Source of the DNA: RPQJ01 sp963793675
GTDB taxonomy: Bacteria; Pseudomonadota; Gammaproteobacteria; Steroidobacterales; Steroidobacteraceae
NCBI GenBank assembly: GCA_963793675.1
Contig: CAWCBA010000002.1
Span: forward strand, 868,001-932,000
Length of the DNA: 64,000 bases
Reading direction: 5' to 3'
Positions within the stretch are counted from its first letter, which is position 1; every line of letters begins with the position of its first letter. Under the pieces are notes generated by a model. It was not told the origin of the DNA and did no database searches. It saw only the letters and a list, made by a program, of their open reading frames with translations. Of the stretch, positions 17,184 through 25,954 are shown in pieces. A program made the position numbers and the translations under genes.

Positions 17184-18929
17184 TTGGCTGACATCTTCGT
17201 TTCCTATTCCAGACAGGACCGTGCTCAGGTGGCGCCGCTGGTGGCGGCACTCGAGGCCGAAGGCTGGTCGATCTGGTGGGATCCGGAGATCGCGCCGGGC
17301 GAGGAATTCGACGAACTGATTTCACGCGAACTCGACGCGGCGCGTTCGCTGATCGTCGTCTGGACCGCAGCCTCGGTTGATTCGCGCTGGGTGCGGGGCG
17401 AGGCACGTGATGCCGCCGACCGCGGGGTGCTGGTGCCCGTGCGCCTGGATAACTCGAGACTGCCGATCGATTTCCGTGCGGTGCACACGACTGACCTGGA
17501 CGGCTGGCGCGGCGACCCGCAGAGCCCGGCCTTCCAGGGCCTGCGCAAGGCCCTGGAAAGCAAGCTTGGCGCGCCGCGGAAGGCCGTTGCAGCGGCGGCG
17601 CCCGAGAAGACGCCCGAGGTCAGCATTTGCGTCCTGCCTTTCGCCAACATGAGCGGCGACCCCGAGCAGGAATATTTCTCGGACGGCATCACCGAGGACA
17701 TCATCACCGATCTCGGCAAAGTGTCCGCGCTCTCGATCGTGGCGCGCAACATGGCGTTCTCGTTCAAGGGCGCCAAGGGCGGCGTCGGCGAGATCGGGCG
17801 GCAGACCAAGGCGGCCTACGTCCTCGCCGGCAGTGTGCGCAAGGCGGGTGCGCGCGTGCGCATCACCGCGCAGCTCGTCAATGCCGCGAACGAGGCCCAG
17901 GTCTGGGGCGAGCGCTACGACCGCGACCTGAACGACATCTTCGCGCTGCAGGATGAGATCTCCCGCGCCATCGTCGCGGCCCTGAAGCTGACGCTGTTGC
18001 CCGAGGAGAACCGGGCGCTGGAGCAGCGCGCCACGACCAACGTCAAGGCCTACAAGTTCTACCTGATGGCGCGCCAGTTCAGCGTCATGGGCAACGAGCG
18101 GCATCAGGAGATGATCGTGCGGCTGTGTCGTCGCGCCGTCGAACTCGACCCGTCGTACGCGGCGCCGTGGGCAACCATGGCGATCGCGCAATGGGACATG
18201 CATCGTCGCAGCGCCTCGCCCGAAGATGGCCAGGACGCGGCCAGTCGTGCGATGAACCTGGATCCCAGACTGGCGGACGCGCATGCCGCGCTCGGCGCTG
18301 CCCACCAGGGGCAGGGACGCTACGAGGTCGGACTCGAAGCTTGCCGAACGGCGTTGCAGCTGGACCCGGAGTCTTACGAAGGTAACCGCGTGGCCGGGAT
18401 GTGCAGCATGGCGCTGCGGCGCTTCGACGATGCGATCCGCTATTTCGAGAAAGCGGCGGCGGTCGTCGAGACGGAATTCACGGCGGCCAGCTTTGCGCCC
18501 CAGTGCTACGAAGCCAAAGGCGACATGGCCGGCATGCGCGTGGCGGCCAGGCGGGCGCTGGCCCGGATCGAGAAGGTGGTCGCGGCGGAGCCCGACCACG
18601 GACGCGCTCTTGGCTACGGCGCGGGGCTGTTGGCGAGCCTTGGCGAGGCCGATCGGGCCAGGGAATGGATCGAACGCGGCACGCTCGTCGATCCGGAAAA
18701 CACCATCCTGCACTTCAATTTCGTCTGCGCCTTGTCCCGTCTGCGCGAGATCGATGCGGCGCTGGAATTGCTGTCGAACGTGATCGACAAGGCTTCGAAA
18801 GGCTGGCTGGTCTGGCTCGACAACGACACCGACCTCGATCCCCTGCGCGACCACCCGCGCTTCAAGCAGATCGTCGACAGCGCAAAAGCACGCTTCGCGC
18901 TGCAGGAAGCGGCGGGCGGCGACGCCTAG
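17184..18929 (+). CDS. TIR domain - TolB-like - TPR fusion protein
   Basis: This 581-aa protein combines three modules. A TIR domain (about 1-125) opens IFVSYSRQDRAQV and keeps SRWVRGEARDAA; its Glu73 aligns with the catalytic Glu of NAD-cleaving TIR domains. A TolB/FlgO-like module (about 147-270) has VLPFANMSGDPEQEYFSDGI and QLVNAANEAQVWGERYDRDL. A run of TPR repeats (about 285-570) ends with a WLVWLDNDTDLDPLRDHPRF signature. The TolB-TPR part is common behind adenylate cyclase or winged-helix domains in proteobacteria; here TIR takes the input or effector position. The start is TTG with GAGG upstream. It is monocistronic by context, with a hairpin at its 3' end. Whether the TIR domain is an NADase or only a binding domain is open. 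Confidence 0.87.
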   Translation: MADIFVSYSRQDRAQVAPLVAALEAEGWSIWWDPEIAPGEEFDELISRELDAARSLIVVWTAASVDSRWVRGEARDAADRGVLVPVRLDNSRLPIDFRAVHTTDLDGWRGDPQSPAFQGLRKALESKLGAPRKAVAAAAPEKTPEVSICVLPFANMSGDPEQEYFSDGITEDIITDLGKVSALSIVARNMAFSFKGAKGGVGEIGRQTKAAYVLAGSVRKAGARVRITAQLVNAANEAQVWGERYDRDLNDIFALQDEISRAIVAALKLTLLPEENRALEQRATTNVKAYKFYLMARQFSVMGNERHQEMIVRLCRRAVELDPSYAAPWATMAIAQWDMHRRSASPEDGQDAASRAMNLDPRLADAHAALGAAHQGQGRYEVGLEACRTALQLDPESYEGNRVAGMCSMALRRFDDAIRYFEKAAAVVETEFTAASFAPQCYEAKGDMAGMRVAARRALARIEKVVAAEPDHGRALGYGAGLLASLGEADRAREWIERGTLVDPENTILHFNFVCALSRLREIDAALELLSNVIDKASKGWLVWLDNDTDLDPLRDHPRFKQIVDSAKARFALQEAAGGDA

Positions 18930-18935
18930 CCCGCG

Positions 18936-18963
18936 CTACCGCAGGACAGCGGTCTTGCGGTAG
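18936..18963. terminator. Convergent-gene hairpin
   Basis: CTACCGCA (18936-18943) and TGCGGTAG (18956-18963) are perfect 8-bp arms around a 12-base loop, at the junction of the convergent TIR and DUF2799 genes. The element overlaps the last codons and stop of the DUF2799 gene. No T-run follows, so termination is plausible but unproven. Confidence 0.4.
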
Positions 18964-19574
18964 GCGTCGAGTTCGGCCTGGTAGCGTGCGCGCTCTTGCT
19001 CGAGTTCAGCGACCTGCGCCTTGAGCTGACCGATGCGTTCCGCGGCCTGCTTGGTGTCGAGCACGCCCTGGGCGCGTTGCTCGGGCGTGGCATTGGCATC
19101 GATCACGTCGAACGCGCTCTCCGCCACGCGGTCTTCGAGGCGCCGGATTTCCCGGCGCCTGTCCTCGATCTGCTGGTCGGCATCGGCGACGCGGCGTTCG
19201 CGAACGTAAAGCGCACGGCCCTCGTCGTAGGCCTGCTCGAAGGCCGGCGCGAGTTCGGCGGGGCAGGTGTCGTAATACGTGTAGCCGTTCACGCCGGCCC
19301 GATAGCCATTGTGCGGCTGGCAGTATTCGCGCAGTCCCGCCTCGCGTCCGGCGAGGTAGGCATTGAGGTCCGGGGCGACGCCGTATTCCGCGCAGGCGCG
19401 GCGGTGCTCGCCGATGCGATCGCCTGGTTGCCCGGCAACGCCATCTTCGTAACCCACGGTGCGCCAATCGACCGTGCGGCATTCATCCTTGCTCATCTTC
19501 GACGCGCACGCACCCAGCAGCAGCGTGCACGCGGCGATCAGCAGAGCCGCGAATTTCCCGGGTCTTCGTTTCAT
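18936..19574 (-). CDS. DUF2799 lipoprotein
   Basis: This is a predicted lipoprotein of unknown function. A signal peptide ends in the lipobox LLGACASK (Cys near residue 22). The DUF2799 body (about 25-125) has the repeated GYEDG/GREAG and YC..HNGY motifs typical of the family, followed by a charged coiled coil (about 130-205) rich in Glu, Arg and Gln. It starts 7 bp after the GGDEF/EAL gene on the same strand and is probably co-transcribed with it. No catalytic motif is visible; a structural envelope role is a guess. Confidence 0.85.
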   Translation of the reverse strand: MKRRPGKFAALLIAACTLLLGACASKMSKDECRTVDWRTVGYEDGVAGQPGDRIGEHRRACAEYGVAPDLNAYLAGREAGLREYCQPHNGYRAGVNGYTYYDTCPAELAPAFEQAYDEGRALYVRERRVADADQQIEDRRREIRRLEDRVAESAFDVIDANATPEQRAQGVLDTKQAAERIGQLKAQVAELEQERARYQAELDAYRKTAVLR

Positions 19575-19581
19575 CGCCCGG

Positions 19582-22232
19582 CTACCACCTGTGGCGTCGC
19601 AGCTTGCGGACCGAACCCGAGAGGTCGTCGTCGATGGTTGCGACGCGTTCCTGTGTCGCTGCCTGCAGCAGCGAATCCATGTGACTGCGCGTGTAGCGGA
19701 CCATGTCGATGACGGCGGAGGCTTCGGCCGGCCTGGCGATCAGGAATCCCTGGACCGACACTTCACCACAAGCGGCGAGGAAATCGAGCTGGGCGGGGCG
19801 CTCCACGCCCTCGATCGTCACCTGCAGCCCGAGGTTGCGGCAGAGGCCGATCATCGAATGCACGATCGCGGCCGAGCGCGGGTTGCTGTCGATTCCGGCG
19901 ATCACGCTGCGGTCGAGCTTGACCCGGTTGAGCGGCAGCCGCTCGATGGAAGTCAGCGACGAAAAGCCCGTACCGAAATCGTCGAGCGCGGTGTCGACGT
20001 TGAGCAGGCGCAGGCCGTGCAGTGCCTCGACCGTCACGGCGCCCGTCTGCAGCATCGTTTCCGTCAGTTCCAGTTCGATCGCTTCGGGCGGCAATCCATG
20101 CCGGGCGAGCAGGCGCTCGATGTCGAGCGGAAAATTGCCGGTCACGAACTGCTGTGCCGACACGTTGATGGCCACGCGTGCATCGGCCCAGCCGTCGCGC
20201 CGCCACTTGGCTACCGCCTCGGCGGCCGTCTCGAGAATCCAGTCGTTCAGGTCGAGCATCAGCCCGGACTGCTCGGCGATCTCGATGAACTCGCCCGCCG
20301 CGACGATCTGGTCATCGCTGCGCTTCCAGCGCAGCAGCGCCTCGACTGCGACGGTGCGCCGTCCGCTCAGGCACACCTGCGGCTGGTAATGCAGCAGCAG
20401 TTCCCCGCCCTCGATGGCCTTGCGCAGCGCCTGCTCCACGCGGAACCGGTTCGATGCTTCGATGAGCATCGCCGGGTCGTGAACGCAGAGACGGTTGCGC
20501 CCGAGCTCCTTGGCGCGGAACAGCGCCACGTCTGCAGCGCGCAGCAGCGACGTCGCATCGGGACCGTGCTCCGGAAACATGGCGACGCCGCAGCTCACGC
20601 CGACCGACACCTCGCGACGGTCGATGAGCAAGGGTCGCTGAAAGCCCGCAACCAGGTGTTCGGCGCGTCGCTGGACCTCGGTGGAGTCGCCCGAGTAGGC
20701 GAACACCAGCGTGAACTCGTCGCCACCCAGTCGCGCGATGAAGCCGGTTTCGCCGGCGACCTGGCGCAGGCGCTCGCCGATTTCGGTCAGCACGCGGTCC
20801 CCGAATTCGTGGCCGAGCGTGTCGTTGATGGTCTTGAAATTGTCGACGTCGAGGAACAGCACTGCGATGTGCGAGACCGCCGGCCCCTCGGCGCCGGTGG
20901 CGTCGAGCATGTCGTTCAGGCGCTGGAACAGCTGACGCCGGTTCGGCAGGTTCGTGAGCGGGTCGTGATCCGCGAGGTGCCTGAGCTGCAGCGTGCGTTC
21001 CTCGACGCGATGCTCGAGGTGTGCCTGGTAGGTCTTGACCGCTCGCTCTGCATCGGCCAGCTCTGCCGGCCATGTGATTGAATGCGTTGGCGAGTTCGTG
21101 GAGTTCGCTGGCGCCTCCACGCGTAACGCGCGTGGCGAGGTCGCCAGCCGCCAGGCGGCGTGTCCCGGCGGTCAATCGGCGGACCGGCCAGGTGATCGCC
21201 CAGGCGGTGGTGGCCAGGGCCAGCAGCGTCAGCAGCACCGCCATGAAGGTCGCGTTCTTGATCGTCTGCTCGGATTGCGCGACGGCCCCTGCGCGTCGGC
21301 CGCGGCGGCGGTGAATGCGCGCCATGCCGGGGCCTCGACGTTTTCGTGAATGAAGGATCGGCAAGCGCATCGCCTTCCGACGCAAATGCGCCTGCATGGC
21401 TTCGATTTCGGACCCGAGCCGGAGGGCCTGTCGCCGCAGCTTGACGGCCTGGTCGAAATCCGCCATCTGCATGGCAAGCCAGTTCTGTCCGGGCGAAGCC
21501 GCAAATTCTGCGCGGTGGATCTCCAGCGTCTGGCGCAGTTGTGTTTCGCCGCCGTTGGGGCCGGAGCTGAAATTGCCGCCTCGCGTCAGTTCACTCGACA
21601 CGTCGTGGCGAGCGGCTTCCAGGGAGCGCGCCAGTTCCGCGAGCGAGGGCCGTGCCATGAGGCTGTTGCCCACGACGATGCCGGATCCGCCAGCACCCTT
21701 GGCGCGGCGATCCAGCGCGGCAAAAGCAGACTCGAGTCCGGCGATGGCACGCCGGCGATCGTCCTGCAGGTTCAACAGTCGGAAGCCCTGGGCTTCGTGA
21801 TCTGCGATTCGCTGCAACAGAGGGTGCACCTGTAGCCGATTCTTCCATCGCGTCGACATCCTGCATCTGGCTTGCCGCGTGCGACAGGCGTTCCGCTGCC
21901 GCTACGGTCGCTCCACGGTTGTCCGGCGTATCGGCGCGCAGGTAGGCGAGCACGGCCCGATCGAAGGTGGCCACGCCGTCGCCCAGGTCGCGCACGTTGC
22001 GCGACAACGGCTCGAACTCGTGCTGCATCTTCTCGAGGTTGACCGTCGCATTGCGGGTGCTGCGCAGCGACACGACGCTGGCGGCGGCGAATGCGCCAAT
22101 CACGAGCGAGAAACCGAGTACCAGCCACAGGCCGATCGGCAGGCTGAGCAGGCTGAGCAGCCGGTCCGTTACAAGCGGCAGTCTTGGCTTCTTCATCAAT
22201 GACACTTTGAACTGCCGTGCGGCTCTGTCCAT
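19582..22232 (-). pseudogene. Membrane GGDEF/EAL cyclic-di-GMP protein, reading frame interrupted by four frameshifts
   Basis: The locus encodes a sensor that makes or degrades cyclic di-GMP, but its frame is broken. In order: an N-terminal membrane helix (GLWLVLGFSLVIGAFAAASV), a periplasmic helical sensor, a second helix (AVLLTLLALATTAWAITWPV) leading into a HAMP domain, a GGDEF domain with RLGGDEF, and an EAL domain with EALLRW, ELTETML, DDFGTGFSS and EGVE. Both catalytic domains keep their motifs, so the intact protein could be active. Frame changes fall near 21832-21850, 21345-21365, 21282-21295 and 21060-21075. Conserved sequence continues across each, and the two middle ones compensate. 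This pattern points to base-calling errors more than decay. The start could be 22232 or 22196 (MKKPRLPL). The last 1.5 kb (19582-21120) is an uninterrupted GGDEF-EAL frame. Confidence 0.78.
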
Positions 22233-22304
22233 GGACTCAATGGCAGGGATACTGCGGCCCGGGCGTCCGAACCCGTGAGACGCGAGGCCCAGGACCTTGA
22301 TTCA

Positions 22305-22324
22305 GGTCACAATTTACGGTGACC
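22305..22324. promoter_or_regulatory. Operator-like palindrome GGTCAC-N8-GTGACC
   Basis: A perfect 6+6 inverted repeat with an A/T-rich 8-base centre lies 73-92 bp upstream of the GGDEF/EAL gene, in an otherwise featureless 190-bp gap behind the MttB gene. The size and symmetry suit a dimeric regulator. It does not match the CRP consensus (arms are in the wrong orientation). Confidence 0.4.
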
Positions 22325-22423
22325 GTGGTCGGAGCAGAGTATTAATGATGTCGCCCAGGGTGCCGTCGCGGCGGGCAATGCGATCGAGTCTACCCGCCGC
22401 GAGCGGACCTTGCCACGCCGGCG

Positions 22424-23945
22424 TCAGGACGCACGCCGCCGGTTAGGCCGCCGCGCACGCACCGTTTCCCGCGGGCCGCCTTGCGGCGGAGGCGGCAACT
22501 CCGGCAACGGCGCTTCGGCCGTCATGCCGGCCACGATCATGCGGCGCATTTCCGCGTCAGCGGCTGCGTCGGTCTCGATCGGCGTGTAGGACTGCAGGCG
22601 GTTTTCGACCTCGGCGCAGGTGCGCTGGTACAGGTCGCTGCGCGCCGGCCTTCTCCCAGGTCTCGCGGTTTTCGCGGTCGATGACCGGGTCCGTCAGGTA
22701 AAGCTCCTGCGGCCAGTGGCTCAGCGTGTGCGGCGAGGTGATCAGGTGATCGTTTGCCAGCAGGTCTGCCACCAGCTGCTGCGCGGGCAGGTCCTCGACG
22801 ACGTTCATGTCGCGCACGAAGTGCAGGCACTGGCCACACACTTCGTTGTCGAACACGAGCTTCGGCAGGCTGAAGGTGAGCACGAAATCGAGCATGCCCG
22901 GACCCGAGACCGAGTTGACGCCGGCGATCGCGGCCAGCAGCGCGCTGCTGAATGTTTCTCCGCCGGCCTGCGCGTCGAGCGACTTGCCGTCGCTCAATGC
23001 CATGTAGGCCTGCGTCGGCAGGCCGAGCGACTTCGCGACCGCCACGTAGGCGACGTTGAGGTGCTGCGCTTCGATCGCGGCCATCGGCGAACTCGCGGAC
23101 TTCATGTGGAACGTCGCCGGGGCACCGCCGAACAGCACGGGTGCGCCGGGACGCACGATCTGCGCCATCGTGATGCCGGTGAGCACGTCGGCGACGTGGA
23201 ACACCAGCGCGCCCACGAGCGTCACCGGCGCGATCAGTCCCATCAGCGTGACGGGCACGATCTCGACGGGGATGCCGGCCTCGACGCAGTCGAGCATGTT
23301 CTGGCACGAGTCCTCGCCGTAGCGGAAGTTGCCCGTGGCGGTGATCGTGAAGATCGACATCGGCTTCGCGATCAGCTCGGCCCGGTCGCGGCGGAACAGC
23401 TGCATCATGTCGCGCATGCGCGGCACGCCGTGTTCGGTGAACGCTCCGGAGACCATCGGCTTCTTCGACGTCGTGAGCAGCATGTACAGGCGCCACGCGT
23501 CCGACACCTGCGATTCGATGTCCTTGTTGGTCGAGAACGCGGTCGCCAGGTAGGCGATGTGCTCGAGCCCGTCGCAGAGCCGCGCATACTCGATGAAGTC
23601 GGTCGAGTTCGAGAGGCGGGTCTCACCGGTGCGATGGTCGAGAATCTTCAGGCCGCTCGAGCCGGGCACGTAGTGGACGTTGTTGCCGCCCAGCTCCGCG
23701 TGGGGCTGGCCTTCACGGTCGTAGAGCGTGAACGACTTCGGGGCCGTCGCGATCGCGCGATCGACGATCTCGGGTGGGAACAGGACGCGGGCGCCGTCTG
23801 CCGTGGTCTTCAGGCCGTGGTCGAGCAGGCGCTGGCGCATCCCGGGACCGCGGATGTCGATGCCTGTTTCGGCGAGGATGCGCTTGGCCTCGGTGACCAC
23901 CTTGGCGCACAACTCGGGGCTGATGACGTTCAGCGTCGGTCTCAT
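22424..23945 (-). CDS. Trimethylamine methyltransferase (MttB) superfamily protein, non-pyrrolysine, one frameshift
   Basis: MttB-family proteins are TIM-barrel methyltransferases that move a methyl group from a quaternary or tertiary amine to a corrinoid protein. Visible blocks include VHYVPGSSGLKILDH, TSKKPMVSGAF, ITATGNFRYGEDS, PGAPVLFGGAPATFHMKSAS and GVNSVSGPGMLDF. No in-frame amber codon is present, so it belongs to the non-pyrrolysine branch (glycine betaine, carnitine or proline betaine enzymes). The first frame runs from 23945 and slips near 22645-22650 after ENRETWEKAGA. The homologous tail continues as SDLYQRTCAEVENRL and ends at 22424; the frame as read stops at 22557. No corrinoid-binding partner gene lies in the window. 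Divergent from the DUF2855 gene. Confidence 0.8.
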
Positions 23946-24098
23946 CCTGCTTCTCCCGCGGGCCCCGGCTTGGGGACTCCTTGTCTCGCTCGAACGGCGA
24001 ACCCGTAATTATCCAAGGGTGGCTCATCGTAAGCTACCCCGTGAGGCCGCCCTGGCCGGCCATCGTCGGCTATAGTCCCCTCGCAAACGGGGGAAGAC

Positions 24099-25196
24099 AT
24101 GATGACATCACGCAACGTCACGCTGCAGGTCAACCGCGGCTCGCACGGCGAAACACGGGTGATTGAGGCAGAGACTGCCGCCTCTCGCTGCCGGCCAGGT
24201 GCGCTTTCGGATCGAGCGTATTGCGCTCACCGCGAACACGGTGACCTACGCCACGACCGGCGACACCCTTGGCTACTGGGACTTCTTTCCGACCGGCGTG
24301 CCGGGCTGGGGTTGTGTGCCGGCCATGGGCTGGGCGGAGGTGGCCGAGTCGCGGCACCCCGAAGTTGCGACTGGCGGTCGCTACTACGGCTGGTATCCGA
24401 TGGCACGGTACGTCGACATGACCGTCACGCCGACCACGGATGGCCTGCGTGACGAAGGGCCGCATCGAGCCGCCCACGCTCCCGTGTACCGGGCTTACAC
24501 TGCCACGACCCGCGATACGCTCTACCAGGCCGGGACCGACGCCGAGGATCGCCACGCGCTGCTGCGCGGACTGTTCCTCACCGGTTGGCTCGCCGAGGAC
24601 TTACTTCGCCGACAACGACTGGTTCGGTGCGCGACGCGTGCTGGTGCTGTCCGCGTCGAGCAAGACGGCGATCGGCTTTGCGTACTGCGCCGATGCCCGT
24701 GCCGGGATCGAAGTCATCGGCGTGACCTCGTCGCGCAACCATGCGTTCACGCATGCGCTCGGTTGCTATGACGAAGTAGTCACCTATGACGACGTGGCCG
24801 CCATTCCGTCGAACACGCCGATCGTGTCGATCGACATGGCCGGCAGCGGCCCCGTGCTGGCGTCGGTCCACGCGCACTTTGGCAACCAGTTGCAACACTC
24901 GATGGCCATTGGCCGCAGCCATCACGAAGCGCCCGCACGCGTGTCGGGCATGCCTGGGACCGAAGCCGGTGTTCTTCTTCGCGCCGACCCAGGTCAAGAA
25001 GCGCGTGCAGGACTGGGGTCCGCGTGGCTATCAGGACCGAGTCGTCACGGCGCTGAGCGGCTTCGTCGCGTGGAGTTCCGATTGGCTGCACGTGCAGCAA
25101 TCGCGCGGCGCCGCGGCCGCAACGACCGCGTGGCGCGAAGTTCATGCGGGTCGGGTCGCAGCCGACGTCGGTCACATGGTCTCGCTCTGGGAATAG
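24099..25196 (+). pseudogene. DUF2855 family protein, reading frame interrupted
   Basis: The family is uncharacterised and looks like a divergent medium-chain dehydrogenase/reductase. Conserved pieces occur in order in different frames. MMTSRNVTLQVNRG is the N-terminus. It is followed by RIERIALTANTVTYATTGDTLGYWDFFP, read as two overlapping blocks near residues 35-60, then WFGARRVLVLSASSKTAIG (the nucleotide-binding-like region), IVSIDMAGSGPVLASVHAHF, and PKPVFFFAPTQVKKRVQDWG to the end at 25196. Frame changes fall near 24168-24185, 24595-24605 and 24950-24962. As in other loci here, sequence errors are more likely than decay. The start ATG at 24099 or 24102 follows GGGGGAAG. A terminator begins 35 bp after the stop. 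Confidence 0.72.
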
Positions 25197-25230
25197 ACTT
25201 CGCTGCTTGACTGACCGACGCATCCGATGT

Positions 25231-25262
25231 CGTCGTCGCGCAGCGGCTTGCGACGACGTTTT
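25231..25262 (+). terminator. Intrinsic terminator after DUF2855 gene
   Basis: CGTCGTCGC (25231-25239) pairs with GCGACGACG (25250-25258) around a 10-base loop and is followed directly by four T residues. It lies 35 bp after the DUF2855 stop. Confidence 0.6.
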
Positions 25263-25346
25263 GTCGTTGCACCCATGACGTCAAATTACTGCGGCCCTGC
25301 CAACGATCCGGATGGTCGCTGTGGTTCGACAGAGCCCGTCAAGACT
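25263..25346 (+). repeat. ~90-bp direct repeat, copy 1
   Basis: The first of three related units in the 758-bp gap between the DUF2855 and prs-like genes. It begins GTCGTTGCACCCATGACGTC, includes the palindrome TGACGTCA, CCTGCCAAC and GGATGGTCGCTGTGG, and ends GCCCGTCAAGACT. Relative to copy 2 it lacks about nine bases in its second half. Confidence 0.7.
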
Positions 25347-25388
25347 GGACTCTCAGGGAGCTGCGACGTCTGCGACTTCAGATGCAGC

Positions 25389-25481
25389 GTCGGTGCACCC
25401 ATGACGTCAAATTACTGCGTCCCTGCCAACAATACGGATGGTCGCTGTGGTGCGTAGTTCGACAATGAGCCCGTCAAGACT
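25389..25481 (+). repeat. ~90-bp direct repeat, copy 2
   Basis: The second unit, the closest relative of copy 1: it shares GTGCACCCATGACGTCAAAT, the TTACTGCG-CCTGCCAAC block, CGGATGGTCGCTGTGG and GCCCGTCAAGACT. It contains GTGCGTAGTTCGACAATGA, most of which is absent from copy 1 but present in copy 3. Confidence 0.7.
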
Positions 25482-25487
25482 GCGATC

Positions 25488-25790
25488 TTGACCGACCCGT
25501 CACGGGTGAGCCTGCTGGAGTCCGTGCGTGTCGACTGCACGATGGCGGACCGCGGCTGGCACGTGCGCATCACGCCTTCTACGAGTGGCGCAATTCACCG
25601 ACCTGCGGGCATCCATGCGGCCCTCGGGGACATCGCAGCGGCCTGCGCCGCCTTGCAGCGGGCCCTGGCAGACCACTCGCAGTTGCTTGGATTCCTCGGC
25701 AGCGACCCGGCGATGGATGCGCTCAAGGGCGAGACCTGCTACCGGGAGGCGTTGCGGCGCCTGTCGGTGTCACCGTCGGTGCACCCGTGA
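25488..25790 (+). pseudogene. Remnant of the C-terminus of a TPR-containing signalling protein
   Basis: A 100-aa frame whose second half resembles the last ~50 residues of TolB/TPR proteins: GDIAAACAALQRALADHSQL followed by SDPAMDALKGETCYREALRR. This matches in pattern the ending of the TIR-TolB-TPR protein of this window (DLDPLRDHPRFKQIV) and of many adenylate cyclase-TPR proteins. There is no upstream partner, no good ribosome-binding site, and the 3' end runs into repeat copy 3. I read it as a gene fragment trapped between repeats, not a functional gene. Confidence 0.5.
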
Positions 25791-25867
25791 CGTCGATCTG
25801 CAGCGACCCTGCCAACAGTACGGATGATCGCCGCGGTGCGCAGCTCGACAATGACACGGTCCAGCCT
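25775..25867 (+). repeat. ~90-bp direct repeat, copy 3 (diverged)
   Basis: The third unit, more diverged: GTCGGTGCACCCGTGACGTC, then CCCTGCCAACAGTACGGATG, ATCGCCGCGGTGCGCAG and CTCGACAATGACACGGTCCA. The TGACGTCA palindrome is damaged to TGACGTCG. It shares the GTGCG-AG-TCGACAATGA segment with copy 2. The units are separated by 42 bp (1-2) and 293 bp (2-3). Confidence 0.6.
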
Positions 25868-25954
25868 GGCCTGACAGCGAGGCCGCGCTGCGTGCCGCGC
25901 TCGCCAGGAAAGCGACGCGACGCGAACCGTTGATCTGCGCAAAAGGATGACGTC

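Noticed and set aside
22305..22324. CRP-type binding site upstream of the GGDEF/EAL gene
   Set aside because: The arms are GGTCAC/GTGACC; CRP needs TGTGA-N6-TCACA, which is the opposite orientation.
22424..23945. Pyrrolysine-containing trimethylamine methyltransferase
   Set aside because: There is no in-frame amber codon inside the homologous region, only a frame slip near the C-terminus.
17322..24008. Several 450-540-codon antisense frames opposite the TIR, GGDEF/EAL and MttB genes
   Set aside because: They mirror the codon pattern of the real genes and contain no motifs; high GC makes such shadows common.
25227..25457. A 76-codon frame with a repeated peptide (APMTSNYC-PAN--DGRCG)
   Set aside because: The peptide repeat is simply translation of the DNA repeat; copy 3 is out of frame and there is no ribosome-binding site.
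25263..25867. CRISPR array
   Set aside because: Only three diverged units of ~90 bp with unequal spacing (42 and 293 bp) and no cas genes.
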